Translations under genes and position numbers: made by a program | Assembly: GCA_031287815.1 (NCBI GenBank) | Contig: JAITSM010000072.1 | Coordinates: 1-18,297 of the forward strand | Origin: Prevotellaceae bacterium | GTDB taxonomy: Bacteria; Bacteroidota; Bacteroidia; Bacteroidales; UBA932 | Direction of reading: 5' to 3' | DNA: 18,297 nucleotides | Notes under the pieces: generated by a model | The model's database searches: none | Told to the model about the DNA's origin: nothing | What the model saw: the letters and a program-made list of their open reading frames with translations, nothing else | Shown: positions 1 through 7,550 of the stretch, piece by piece | How the letters are laid out: each line of letters opens with the position of its first letter | Position numbering within the stretch: position 1 is the first letter of the stretch

Positions 1-168
1 GCGCCCCCGTCGCAAGGCGGCGCGCCCCCGTCGCAAGGCGGCGCGCCCCCGTCGCAAGGCGGCACGCCCCCGTCGCAAGGCGGCGCGCCCCCGTCACAAG
101 GCGGCGCGCCCCCGTCGCAAGGCGGCGCGCCCCCGTCGCAAGGCGGCGCGCCCCCGTTGAGATGCGGG
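1..168. repeat. 21-bp GC-rich tandem repeat (minisatellite)
   Basis: Seven full 21-bp units starting GCGCCCCCGTCGCAAGG lie head to tail from the first base, followed by an eighth that decays after about 11 bases. Only units 4 and 5 differ, by one base each, so the array is young or homogenised. It continues off the left edge. Because 21 is a multiple of three, the top strand reads as an open APPSQGG heptapeptide repeat to a stop at 199-201. All other frames of the repeat are also open, so this does not prove coding; it could equally be the tail of a truncated gene or an intergenic VNTR. The downstream DNA is sharply AT-richer. Confidence 0.95.
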
Positions 169-308
169 ACGCCAGAAATCAATAATAAACCAACATATTA
201 ACTTAAAAGATGAAATGCCGCTCGCGTCTTTTTTATGCCCGAGGCCAAATGTCTAATGTTTGATGTCTAATGTCTAATATCTGAGGCCTGACTTTTTAAT
301 TTTTTTCC
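169..308. other. Intergenic region before the S9 peptidase gene
   Basis: No gene is seen apart from the possible tail of an open frame ending at 201. It holds a weak terminator-like element at about 206-232 (AAAAGA paired with TCTTTT, GC-rich interior, T-run) and a heptamer array at 251-285, then an AT-rich run into the promoter. Confidence 0.5.
251..285. repeat. Heptamer array, GTCTAAT family
   Basis: Five consecutive 7-bp words: GTCTAAT, GTTTGAT, GTCTAAT, GTCTAAT, ATCTGAG. The array is flanked by GAGGCC on the left and GAGGCCTGA at its right edge. It ends about 24 bp upstream of the -7 element of the S9 peptidase gene. The same word in reverse complement (AGACATT) recurs at 13629-13642. 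Confidence 0.85.
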
Positions 309-316
309 TATCTTTG
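309..316 (+). promoter_or_regulatory. Bacteroidota -7 promoter element TATCTTTG
   Basis: TATCTTTG matches the TAnnTTTG -7 consensus of the phylum's primary sigma factor. It lies 36 bp before the ATG at 353, in an AT-rich stretch. No clear TTTG -33 box is seen at the expected spacing. Confidence 0.65.
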
Positions 317-352
317 CGTTGCGTATACTAATTCTTCATTTATTTAATAAAT

Positions 353-2674
353 ATGACAACTATTATGACAACAAAAAAATTATTACTATCGGGAAACTGG
401 CCGGCAGCGCTGGCTTTCGCCGTAATGTTATTCTCTACAGGCATGACAACAAAACAAACACCGGACATCGCCGGCGACTGGAAAGGCGTGCTAAATGTAC
501 AGGGCGTGAATATGGAACTGATTTTCCATATCACCGGAAATGACAGCGCCTATTCAACCACAATGGACGTCCCCCTGCAGGGCGCTGCAGGAATCGCCAT
601 TGACAAAACCGGGTTCGTAAACGATGAATTGATATTGTCGTCGACGCAGCTCCAATTATCGTTCAAAGGCACACTGGCCGGCGAAACCATTGAAGGCACC
701 TTTGAACAGGGCGGAATGACGCTGCCCCTGACCTTAGCCAAATTCGAAAGCAAATTGCCCGGCGACGTTTCCCTCCCTTCAACCGACGAAGAACTGGCGG
801 AACTGATTGCCTTCGACAAAGGCGAGTTCAAATACAAGGTCGAAGATTATTTTGCCCGCCCGAAAGCTTCCGGGTTCCAGCTTTCGCCGAATGGCAAATA
901 TATGTCGTACCGGGAAAAAGATGACAACAACAAACGGCATGTATATGTAAAAAATGTGGCTACCGGGCAATCGCAACGGGTCATCGAAGAGAAGGAAGAA
1001 CTTATACGCGGTTACGGCTGGGTAAATGACGAACGCCTGGTTTACCTGATGGACAAGGGCGGCGACGAAAATTACCATATCTACGCCGTAAATCTCGACG
1101 GAACAAACAATATCGACCTTACGCCGTTTGAAGATGTAAGGGCAGGTATCAGCAATATGCTGAAAGAACAAAAAGATTTCGTTATTATCGAAATGAACAA
1201 AAACAACAAACAGGTTTTTGACCCCTATAAACTCAATGTGGTTACCGGCGAAATGGTGCAGCTGTTCGAAAACAAAGACGTGGAAAATTCCATACAGGGT
1301 TACGATTTCGACAAGGACGGCGAATTGCGCGCTTATACGAAATTAGTCAACGGAGTGGAAATGGAATTATATTACAAAGACCTGGCAACCGGCGAATTTA
1401 ATCTGGTAAAACAAATGAAATGGGATGATACATTTGGCATCCTGGCGTTCAACTATGCTTCGGCAAACAAAGACGAGGCGTATGTGGTAACCAACCTCGA
1501 CAGCGATAAGGCGCGCATCGTGCTGTATGACCTGAAAGCAAATAAAATTATCCGCGAAGTATTTTCAAACCCCGATTATGATGTAAGCAGCATGTCGGTT
1601 TCGCGCAAACGCAATTATGAAATAGACTATTTTGCCTACGAAGGCGAAAAAAACGTAATCATTCCCGTAAGCAATTTTTATAAAGATTTTCATAAACGCA
1701 TGGTAGCCGAATTCAAAGGCAAGGAATTTGGCATTGCCGATTACGACGACGATGAAAACACTTTTTTGATAACAGTGCAAAGCGATAAATTGTATGGAAC
1801 CTATTATCAATACGACGTAAAAACAAAAAAATTCACGTTACTGTATGATTTAATGCCGCAGTTGAAAGAAGAAGATATGGCGGAAATGCGCCCGATAACC
1901 TTCAAAAGCCGCGACGGATTGACCATTCACGGATATATCACATTACCCAAAGAAGCCTTGCAGGGCAAAAAAGTGCCGTTGATAGTAAACCCGCACGGCG
2001 GCCCGCAGCAGGTGCGCGATTCCTGGGGTTTCAATCCCGAAGCGCAACTTTTTGCCAGCCGCGGATATGCTACGCTACAGGTGAATTTCCGCATTTCCGG
2101 CGGATACGGCAAGGAATTTATGCGTGCAGGATTCAAGCAAGTCGGCCGCAAAGCGATGGACGATGTGGAAGACGGTATAAAATATGTGATGGAACAGGGT
2201 TGGATTGATAAAAATAAAATCGCCATTTACGGCGGTAGCCACGGCGGATATGCCACGCTCATGGGGCTGATTAAAACCCCCGATTTATATGCCTGCGGCG
2301 TCGATTACGTGGGCGTATCGAATATCTTTACGCTTTTTGAATCTTTCCCCGAATACTGGAAGCCGTTGAAGAAAATAATGAACGCCGTATGGTACGACCT
2401 CGACAATCCCGAAGAAGCGGCAATAGCCAGAGAAGTGTCGCCGGTATTTCAAGCGGATAAAATTACAAAGCCGCTGTTTGTGGTGCAGGGTGCCAACGAC
2501 CCGCGCGTCAATATCAACGAATCCGACCAGATCGTTGTGAAGCTGCGCGAAAAAGGTTTTGACGTTCCCTATATGGTCAAGTACAACGAAGGGCATGGCT
2601 ACGGGCATGAAGAAAACACCTTGCAGATGTATAAATGTACAATGGGTTTCTTTGCCAAGAATTTCAACAGGTAG
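353..2674 (+). CDS. Secreted S9 family prolyl oligopeptidase
   Basis: Serine peptidase of the prolyl-oligopeptidase (S9) type, expected in the periplasm or at the surface, cleaving peptides. Of 773 residues, 1-34 form a Sec signal-like segment (an internal ATG at 365 is an equally good start). About 38-135 is a beta-rich domain often found in front of alpha/beta hydrolases in this phylum. About 160-520 has the repeated SPNGKYMSY / NDERLVYL pattern of a beta-propeller. The C-terminal hydrolase holds the nucleophile in GGSHGG (S629), an Asp in GANDPR (D716) and a His in EGHGYG (H748), which form a complete triad; NPHGGP is the usual oxyanion-hole segment. Monocistronic: its own promoter at 309 and a terminator at 2707. 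Substrate cannot be read from the sequence. Confidence 0.93.
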   Translation: MTTIMTTKKLLLSGNWPAALAFAVMLFSTGMTTKQTPDIAGDWKGVLNVQGVNMELIFHITGNDSAYSTTMDVPLQGAAGIAIDKTGFVNDELILSSTQLQLSFKGTLAGETIEGTFEQGGMTLPLTLAKFESKLPGDVSLPSTDEELAELIAFDKGEFKYKVEDYFARPKASGFQLSPNGKYMSYREKDDNNKRHVYVKNVATGQSQRVIEEKEELIRGYGWVNDERLVYLMDKGGDENYHIYAVNLDGTNNIDLTPFEDVRAGISNMLKEQKDFVIIEMNKNNKQVFDPYKLNVVTGEMVQLFENKDVENSIQGYDFDKDGELRAYTKLVNGVEMELYYKDLATGEFNLVKQMKWDDTFGILAFNYASANKDEAYVVTNLDSDKARIVLYDLKANKIIREVFSNPDYDVSSMSVSRKRNYEIDYFAYEGEKNVIIPVSNFYKDFHKRMVAEFKGKEFGIADYDDDENTFLITVQSDKLYGTYYQYDVKTKKFTLLYDLMPQLKEEDMAEMRPITFKSRDGLTIHGYITLPKEALQGKKVPLIVNPHGGPQQVRDSWGFNPEAQLFASRGYATLQVNFRISGGYGKEFMRAGFKQVGRKAMDDVEDGIKYVMEQGWIDKNKIAIYGGSHGGYATLMGLIKTPDLYACGVDYVGVSNIFTLFESFPEYWKPLKKIMNAVWYDLDNPEEAAIAREVSPVFQADKITKPLFVVQGANDPRVNINESDQIVVKLREKGFDVPYMVKYNEGHGYGHEENTLQMYKCTMGFFAKNFNR

Positions 2675-2706
2675 AAATATTTTTTCTTTTTAGTTTTATA
2701 ATAAAG

Positions 2707-2739
2707 AATAGCCGGAATTCATTTCGGCTATTTTTTTTG
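2707..2739 (+). terminator. Intrinsic terminator of the S9 peptidase gene
   Basis: AATAGCCG (2707-2714) pairs perfectly with CGGCTATT (2725-2732), with further pairing inside, and an uninterrupted T-run follows. It starts 32 bp after the stop codon. Confidence 0.9.
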
Positions 2740-2771
2740 TTTGAAAAATTTCAAAAATTTTATTATTTTTG
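2740..2771 (+). promoter_or_regulatory. Promoter for micro-ORF 1 and the barrel gene
   Basis: TTTG at 2740-2743, a 20-bp spacer and TATTTTTG at 2764-2771 match the TTTG / TAnnTTTG consensus. The predicted start of transcription, near 2777, lies about 15 nt before the micro-ORF ATG at 2792, so that peptide would be the first thing translated on this mRNA. Confidence 0.75.
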
Positions 2772-2791
2772 CACCGATCAATTTTAACATT

Positions 2792-2845
2792 ATGAAAAAC
2801 AACCTACCTACCGCCCGCACCGGCATCCAGCGACGGCTCCCGTAA
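2792..2845 (+). CDS. Micro-ORF 1, 17-residue peptide (putative leader)
   Basis: Reads MKNNLPTARTGIQRRLP. It sits directly downstream of a consensus promoter and 68 nt before the outer-membrane barrel gene. A near-identical peptide (MKNNLHTPRTGIQRRLL) is encoded at 3757-3810, also ahead of a secreted-protein gene. The last third, encoding RTGIQRRL, is identical in DNA over 25 bases in the two copies, while the first half differs at four positions. The stop codon lies in the loop of a hairpin (GGCTCCC 2835-2841 with GGGAGCC 2852-2858), which suggests translation-coupled control. I do not recognise the peptide. It may be a leader peptide, a free small protein, or a conserved RNA or DNA element that happens to be open. 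Confidence 0.45.
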   Translation: MKNNLPTARTGIQRRLP

Positions 2846-2858
2846 AACAAGGGGAGCC
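2835..2858 (+). promoter_or_regulatory. Hairpin spanning the stop codon of micro-ORF 1
   Basis: GGCTCCC and GGGAGCC form a 7-bp stem around a 10-nt loop that contains the TAA stop. A ribosome terminating there would disrupt the stem. There is no T-run, so it is not a simple terminator. Confidence 0.45.
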
Positions 2859-2913
2859 AAAAATTCCGTGTTAACAAAAAATCAAAAATTACTAATAACT
2901 AAAATTGACAATC

Positions 2914-3642
2914 ATGAAAACAATACAAAAAACAATTATTTTTATGCTGCTTGGCATAATAACGCTGCACCTTTCGGCACAAACCCCAACAGAAAACCAG
3001 TTCATAGCCCTAAAAACCCATAGCATCGGGCTTAACCTCTATCCGATTATAGATCACCTGACCGAACCCGCTTCCCTGCTACCCTTTGAAATAACCTACA
3101 AACACCAGTTAAAAGGAAAAAACCGCGCATGGCGCTTTGGGCTGCTGGGGCAATATAATGATCAAAATCAGGATGGCAATATGTTACCACAAGAAGATGA
3201 GGCGCCGTCATATAATTTTGAGGCGATAACAAAACTATTTAAGGTAGGTGCTTATGCAGGGCATGAATGGCAATGGACATTGGGAAAACGGTGGTTGCTT
3301 GCTACCGGAGCCGATGTACGCTATTTATACGAACAACGTAATGAATGGAATTCCAGTACAATTTCGAGGTCTTATGTGTCTTCGGAGCCTGCTACAGTAG
3401 AAAATTATGGGAACAATTACTCACACGGCGTAAGCCTGCAACCTTTCATAGGGCTTAACTTTGCCATTACCTCCCACTGGCTGCTGTACATAGATTTCAA
3501 AGTAGATTTTACCTGTAACTATACTACTACGGATAGTGAAAATTCTCGCCAGGTACCAACCACGAAAACATCTAGCAATAGTACCAGTTTCCTCTTCAAT
3601 CTGTTGCCTCTTCAACAAATCAACCTTATTTATTCATTCTAA
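2914..3642 (+). CDS. Outer-membrane beta-barrel protein
   Basis: A 242-residue secreted protein with signal peptide 1-22 (cleavage at LSA/Q). The rest shows alternating polar/hydrophobic strands with aromatic girdles and ends in LIYSF, the terminal aromatic residue typical of outer-membrane barrels. Length and strand content fit a small barrel of about 8-10 strands; no specific family is identified. The frame is open back to a TTG at 2905, but ATG 2914, in the AATCATGAAAACA context shared with the gene at 3963, is preferred. It is transcribed from the promoter at 2740, behind micro-ORF 1. The function could be structural, transport or adhesion. Confidence 0.75.
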   Translation: MKTIQKTIIFMLLGIITLHLSAQTPTENQFIALKTHSIGLNLYPIIDHLTEPASLLPFEITYKHQLKGKNRAWRFGLLGQYNDQNQDGNMLPQEDEAPSYNFEAITKLFKVGAYAGHEWQWTLGKRWLLATGADVRYLYEQRNEWNSSTISRSYVSSEPATVENYGNNYSHGVSLQPFIGLNFAITSHWLLYIDFKVDFTCNYTTTDSENSRQVPTTKTSSNSTSFLFNLLPLQQINLIYSF

Positions 3643-3756
3643 AACCAGAAAGTATAAAAAACTTTATTTCCTTTTTAACAGCTATCCCCGTTCGTCCGCC
3701 GCGTTGCCTCGTTCGTACTATCCAAGCAGGTTTTACCTGTTTATTCTGACAAATCT

Positions 3757-3810
3757 ATGAAAAACAACCTGCATACCCCCCGCACCGGCATCCAGCGACG
3801 GCTCCTGTAA
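3757..3810 (+). CDS. Micro-ORF 2, 17-residue peptide (paralogue of micro-ORF 1)
   Basis: Reads MKNNLHTPRTGIQRRLL, with 14 of 17 residues the same as the copy at 2792. It precedes the lipoprotein gene by 152 nt. A terminator-like hairpin starts at its stop codon (3809-3835), an arrangement reminiscent of attenuation. No convincing -7 box lies just upstream, so it may be reached by read-through from 2740. Both copies are 54 bp and begin ATGAAAAACAACCT. Function unknown. Confidence 0.45.
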   Translation: MKNNLHTPRTGIQRRLL

Positions 3811-3835
3811 AAAGGCGCAGAAAAACTGCCTTTTT
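3809..3835 (+). terminator. Terminator or attenuator after micro-ORF 2
   Basis: The left arm AAAAAGG-CG-CAG pairs with CTGCCTTTTT across an A5 loop, leaving a 2-nt bulge, and the right arm ends in five T. The micro-ORF stop codon overlaps the base of the stem, so translation could affect folding. Confidence 0.55.
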
Positions 3836-3918
3836 AAATAAATTTAATCACAATAAAAACAGGTAATTCATGCTCTTAATAAATATTTTTAATACTTCAT
3901 GCATCATTTTTGCTGCAA

Positions 3919-3949
3919 TTTGCATCTTATATATAATTACTAACCTTTA
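3919..3949 (+). promoter_or_regulatory. Weak candidate promoter for the lipoprotein-protease pair
   Basis: TTTG at 3919-3922, an 18-bp spacer and TAACCTTTA at 3941-3949. The -7 box departs from TAnnTTTG at two positions. It is offered only because spacing and location, 14 bp before the ATG, are plausible. Confidence 0.3.
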
Positions 3950-3962
3950 AAAATTTAGAATC

Positions 3963-4577
3963 ATGAAAACAATATTAAAATTTACAGCCATATTGCTGGT
4001 GCTGGAAGGAGTGATAGCCTGCGGGAAAGATAAAGAGAAGGAAAAAGAATCCCCAATAGAAAAGGATGGAATTATCCCTTCTTCAATAGCGCAGGTAGTA
4101 GATGTCTTTGAACTGAAATACGGCGAAGAGAAAGAATGGTACTACAAAGATCAGATGGTTAAGTTTACTCTTACGGATGTGGCCGATAATTTGATGAATT
4201 GTTCGGTGATATATGTATTGCCAGAATATCAGGAAGAGTTTTTCAAACACACACGAATGTTTGCCTATTTACGTATAGAAACAAATAATCAAAGTGTACA
4301 GTTAAAAGTAAGTTCTCAATCATGTTGTGTCTATGAATATAAGAATGACGATACGGATATTCAGGATGTATGGGATATGCTTAGATCGTGGCCAATAAGA
4401 GAAATGGGACATTCGCTTTTCAAGGAACAGTTTTCATGGGCGCTCGGTACGGGAACCCTGTTAGAAAATATCTCATGCAGTATCTATATGGTAAAAGCAG
4501 ACCCCATAGCATATATATCAGGATACAATGTGAAAAAAAGTCAGTACAAATTTATTTTTACAATTACAGAAAATTAA
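3963..4577 (+). CDS. Probable surface-exposed lipoprotein, unknown function
   Basis: A 204-residue protein with a lipoprotein signal peptide; the lipobox GVIAC places the lipidated Cys at residue 20. The next residues, GKDKEKEKE, are charged and resemble the lipoprotein export signals described in Bacteroidota (K/D/E-rich just after the Cys), so display on the outer face is plausible. The mature part is mostly beta with several Cys (NCSV, SSQSCC, ISCS). I recognise no family. The stop is 12 bp before the ATG of the metalloprotease gene, so the two form a likely operon. Base composition is AT-richer than the housekeeping genes to the right. It could assist, anchor or inhibit the protease; the sequence does not say which. 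Confidence 0.75.
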   Translation: MKTILKFTAILLVLEGVIACGKDKEKEKESPIEKDGIIPSSIAQVVDVFELKYGEEKEWYYKDQMVKFTLTDVADNLMNCSVIYVLPEYQEEFFKHTRMFAYLRIETNNQSVQLKVSSQSCCVYEYKNDDTDIQDVWDMLRSWPIREMGHSLFKEQFSWALGTGTLLENISCSIYMVKADPIAYISGYNVKKSQYKFIFTITEN

Positions 4578-4589
4578 ACCTACAAGAAT

Positions 4590-6707
4590 ATGAAAACAAT
4601 AAGGATTTTATTAAGTTTGGCATGCATGTTTATTGTATGTATGAGTGTAAATGCACAAGAGTGTAATACCCCTTCTCCTGAGCCTCCTGCATGGCTGTTC
4701 AATCCTGCGCTCCAATCGGCGCAAGCAATATCTCCGGAAACATACACACTAAGAATATTTGTACGCATTGTAAGAAGCAGTAATGGAAGCGGACTGGGTT
4801 CTGGAATAGTGAATACTATGGTATCTATGCTTAATGCGGATTATGCTAATACGGGAATACAGTTTCGGTCCATAGGAAGTGATTTTATCGATGACGATGC
4901 TTTCTATAATGAACTTGACACATCTGAATATGCGACATTGTATGCGACCGGTGCGCATTCTGACGCAATAGACATATATGTATTAGGGACATCAACAACC
5001 ACATATGGTGTTGCTGGAGCGGCTGCTTCCATTCCTTCTACCGCATTCTGGATTCACGGAAATTACTATAACACATCCGTTTTTTCACATGAAATGGGGC
5101 ACTGTTTGGGGTTGTACCATACACATCATGGAACTGTTGACGAAAGGGGCGACGCTAATCAGTGTAAAGAATTAGTTAATGGCAGCAATTCTTCAATCTG
5201 CGGTGATTATATTACAGATACGCCTGCTGATCCAAATATTTGGAATGGCTGTAATTATAATGGTTCTGTAAGAGATACCAATAATCAATCGTATAACCCT
5301 GATCCATCAAATTACATGGCATATTCAAATTATGTATGTTGGGATTTGTTTACATCCGCCCAGATAGAGCGAGTGCATGATTTTATTGATAATACACCTA
5401 TTTTGCAAAATGTTATTCTCCCTACCATTTCCGGCTCCTCTACCATCTGCACCACTCCGGTTACTTACACTTTACCTATCGGCACTGCCACTTCCTGGAC
5501 AGTTCAACCCACAAGCGCCTTTAGTATAACCTCTCAAAATGCCACATCGGCAGTAGTAAAGGCATTAGACTATACCGGCACGCCGGGCACGTTAACGGCA
5601 ATAGTAGGCGGAATAGATGTTACAAAAGATATTTCTACCTGTAATATCACTATTTCCGGCAATACTACCATTTGCACTATTCCGGTCACTTATACCTTAT
5701 CCGGCGGCACAGCCACTTTCTGGAGCGTTCAGCCGACCAGCGCCTTTAGTATAACCTCCCAAAATGCCACGTCGGTAGAGATAAAAGCATTAAACTATAA
5801 CGGCACGCCGGGCACGCTGACGGCAATCGTAGGCGGGATAGGTGTAACAAAAGCTATCCAAACATGTTCCCTTAATGTTTCCATTTCCGGCCCCTCGTCC
5901 GCTTGTTCCGGCTCTACAGTTACGTTTAGCATAACAGACGCCCCTACCAGTTATACGTGGAGTAGCAGTTTTCATCTTGCGTTGCGTTCGACTTCCGGCA
6001 ATACGGCATCCTTTCTTGCCAACATCAATGGTAGCGCGTCAGTGAGAATATTAGTAGCCGACATAGAAGTAGCGCGGTATAATTTCGTAGTCGGAACGCC
6101 CGCAGGAGGCATCAACGGCCCTTACCAGAACAATTACTTAGTAGGTGTCGTTAATCCGGGAAATTACCAGTTTATGGCTACTGGACTGCCGTCCAACATA
6201 GCCAGCTCGAATGTGGTATGGGAATTAGTTCAACCTACCAACGCTCTGATACCAAAGTATTCCGGAATAAATCCGACCGTTCAGTTTACCGAATCAGGCG
6301 CTCATACATTAAAAATGAAATGGAATGGCTCCTGCGGCTACAGCCCTTATGTCACTAAGAACATATTGGTAACGGCGTCTTCTGGTGGCGGGACTGGTGG
6401 CGGGGGCGGTTCCATTCTTTTATCCGCCTACCCCAATCCTGCCTCTTCCGTTTTGTATGTAGAGATAGGGGAAGAGTTGCAGGCCATGCTGCAGTCCCGG
6501 CAAGCGTCCCTGTCGTCGGCAAATGTTTACCGCGTGCAGCTGGTGGCTGCGCAGACCGGCGCAGTAGCATTCAATCAAATCCTCAGCAGCAACAGCGGCG
6601 CGTTGTCCATCAACCTCTCCAACAACGTTCCCGACGGCCTGTACAGCCTGATTGTAACGAAAAACGACGCCGTGCTCCACTCGGAAACGGTCTTAATCCA
6701 ACACTAA
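4590..6707 (+). CDS. Secreted M43-type metalloprotease with T9SS C-terminal domain
   Basis: A 705-residue secreted zinc protease of the pappalysin/cytophagalysin (M43) type. Signal peptide 1-22. The metzincin zinc site HEMGHCLGLYH is at 167-177, followed by the M43-like DTP segment and a Met-turn NYMAYS (M243). Then come two tandem copies of a 75-residue Ig-like module (280-354, 355-429), a third Ig/PKD-like module, a Gly-rich linker, and a T9SS type-A sorting domain starting SAYPNP at 612 and ending GLYSLIVTK...IQH. It should be exported through the T9SS, processed and held at or released from the surface. The catalytic part is AT-richer than the modules behind it, suggesting a mosaic origin. 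It follows the lipoprotein gene by 12 bp. Substrate unknown. Confidence 0.93.
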   Translation: MKTIRILLSLACMFIVCMSVNAQECNTPSPEPPAWLFNPALQSAQAISPETYTLRIFVRIVRSSNGSGLGSGIVNTMVSMLNADYANTGIQFRSIGSDFIDDDAFYNELDTSEYATLYATGAHSDAIDIYVLGTSTTTYGVAGAAASIPSTAFWIHGNYYNTSVFSHEMGHCLGLYHTHHGTVDERGDANQCKELVNGSNSSICGDYITDTPADPNIWNGCNYNGSVRDTNNQSYNPDPSNYMAYSNYVCWDLFTSAQIERVHDFIDNTPILQNVILPTISGSSTICTTPVTYTLPIGTATSWTVQPTSAFSITSQNATSAVVKALDYTGTPGTLTAIVGGIDVTKDISTCNITISGNTTICTIPVTYTLSGGTATFWSVQPTSAFSITSQNATSVEIKALNYNGTPGTLTAIVGGIGVTKAIQTCSLNVSISGPSSACSGSTVTFSITDAPTSYTWSSSFHLALRSTSGNTASFLANINGSASVRILVADIEVARYNFVVGTPAGGINGPYQNNYLVGVVNPGNYQFMATGLPSNIASSNVVWELVQPTNALIPKYSGINPTVQFTESGAHTLKMKWNGSCGYSPYVTKNILVTASSGGGTGGGGGSILLSAYPNPASSVLYVEIGEELQAMLQSRQASLSSANVYRVQLVAAQTGAVAFNQILSSNSGALSINLSNNVPDGLYSLIVTKNDAVLHSETVLIQH

Positions 6708-6712
6708 AAGCT

Positions 6713-6794
6713 GAACTAAGAACTAAGAGTTAAGAACTAAGAGTTAGCCGGTGCCAGCCAACTCTTAACTCTTAGTTCTTAACTCTTAGTTCTA
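6713..6794. repeat. Long inverted repeat of heptamers around a CCGGTGCCAGCC core
   Basis: A perfect 27-bp stem (6719-6745 with 6767-6793), with both arms built of the heptamers TAAGAAC and TAAGAGT. The 21-nt loop carries CCGGTGCCAGCC (6748-6759), a variant of the core found in other gaps of this window. It starts 6 bp after the protease stop codon and ends 14 bp before the -7 box of the next gene. It could terminate transcription, but no T-run follows on the + strand. Confidence 0.9.
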
Positions 6795-6807
6795 AAAAAA
6801 TATTTCG

Positions 6808-6815
6808 TATCTTTG
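6808..6815 (+). promoter_or_regulatory. -7 element TATCTTTG for the DUF4290-murA operon
   Basis: An exact TAnnTTTG match 19 bp before the ATG at 6835. The expected -33 position falls in the right arm of the heptamer hairpin (TTAG at 6786-6789), so the repeat overlaps the promoter. Confidence 0.7.
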
Positions 6816-6834
6816 CCGGCAAAAAAGTTTTTTG

Positions 6835-7461
6835 ATGAAATTTGATTACAACACCCAACGCCGGAATTTAGTGCTTCCCGAATACGGGCGGCATATCCAA
6901 AAAATGATACAATATGTGAAATCCATTGATGACCGCGAAAAACGCAACGAACAAGTGCGGGCGGTCGTAGCAGTCATGGGCAATTTAAACCCCCACCTGC
7001 GCGATATTGTGGACTTCCGCCACAAACTGTGGGATCATGTATACCTCATTGCCGATTTCGAGATAGATATTGACTCGCCTTACCCGGTGCCGGCGCCGGC
7101 TACTTTTAAGGAAAAACCCGCGTCGATTCCGTATCCGCACACGCCGGTAAGCGTGATGCACTACGGGCGCAATATTGAAAATATGTTGAACATGCTCGCC
7201 GACGCCCCCGACGACCAGGAAAAAGAAAGCATGGTTTCGGCCATGGCGAACTACATGAAGAAACAATACCTGACGTGGAACAAAGACACCGTGAGCGACG
7301 ACATTATTTTTAAGGATATGGATGTTTTGTCGGACGGGCGTATCCATGTAAACCCCTCCTTGAAGTTGATGACTATACAAAACAATAATGTTCCCCAACC
7401 CTATCATTCGCAAAATAACAATAACGGGAAAAATAAAAAATACAAAAAGAAAAAGAAGTAA
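6835..7461 (+). CDS. DUF4290 family protein
   Basis: A 208-residue cytoplasmic protein of the DUF4290 family, recognised by its start MKFDYNTQRRNLVLPEYGR and by its place directly before murA, a common Bacteroidota arrangement. It has no signal peptide or membrane segment and ends in a very basic Lys/Asn-rich tail (about 190-208), which may contact nucleic acid or simply be disordered. The frame is open 3 bp further up to a TTG; ATG 6835 is preferred, 19 bp after the -7 box. Molecular function is not established; linkage with murA suggests an envelope-related role. Probably cotranscribed with murA. Confidence 0.88.
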   Translation: MKFDYNTQRRNLVLPEYGRHIQKMIQYVKSIDDREKRNEQVRAVVAVMGNLNPHLRDIVDFRHKLWDHVYLIADFEIDIDSPYPVPAPATFKEKPASIPYPHTPVSVMHYGRNIENMLNMLADAPDDQEKESMVSAMANYMKKQYLTWNKDTVSDDIIFKDMDVLSDGRIHVNPSLKLMTIQNNNVPQPYHSQNNNNGKNKKYKKKKK

Positions 7462-7485
7462 AAAGGCAAGGGCGAAACTATTCCC

Positions 7486-7542
7486 CTAACTACTCTAACT
7501 ACTCTAACTACTTTTAACTTCTTCTAACTACTTTAACTACTT
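7486..7542. repeat. Short tandem array CTAACTACT between DUF4290 and murA
   Basis: Imperfect 9-10 bp words (CTAACTACT, then degenerate TTTAACTTCT, TCTAACTACT, TTAACTACT), bounded on both sides by CCCC. It has no core motif and no inverted partner. It lies in the murA leader, ending 9 bp before the ATG. Confidence 0.8.
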
Positions 7543-7550
7543 CCCCAAAA

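Larger units (their letters stand above)
3643..3962 (+). other. Intergenic region between barrel and lipoprotein genes
   Basis: A 320-bp gap. It holds a small hairpin CAGGT-TTT-ACCTG at 3727-3739, micro-ORF 2 at 3757-3810, a terminator-like hairpin at 3809-3835, and an AT-rich stretch with a degenerate promoter near 3919-3949. Nothing else is recognisable. Confidence 0.6.

Noticed and set aside
1..168. CRISPR array
   Set aside because: The 21-bp units are directly adjacent with no spacers and no cas genes are present; it is a plain tandem repeat.
319..543. 74-codon frame overlapping the S9 peptidase start
   Set aside because: It lies out of frame within the signal-peptide region of a clearly coding gene and resembles no protein.
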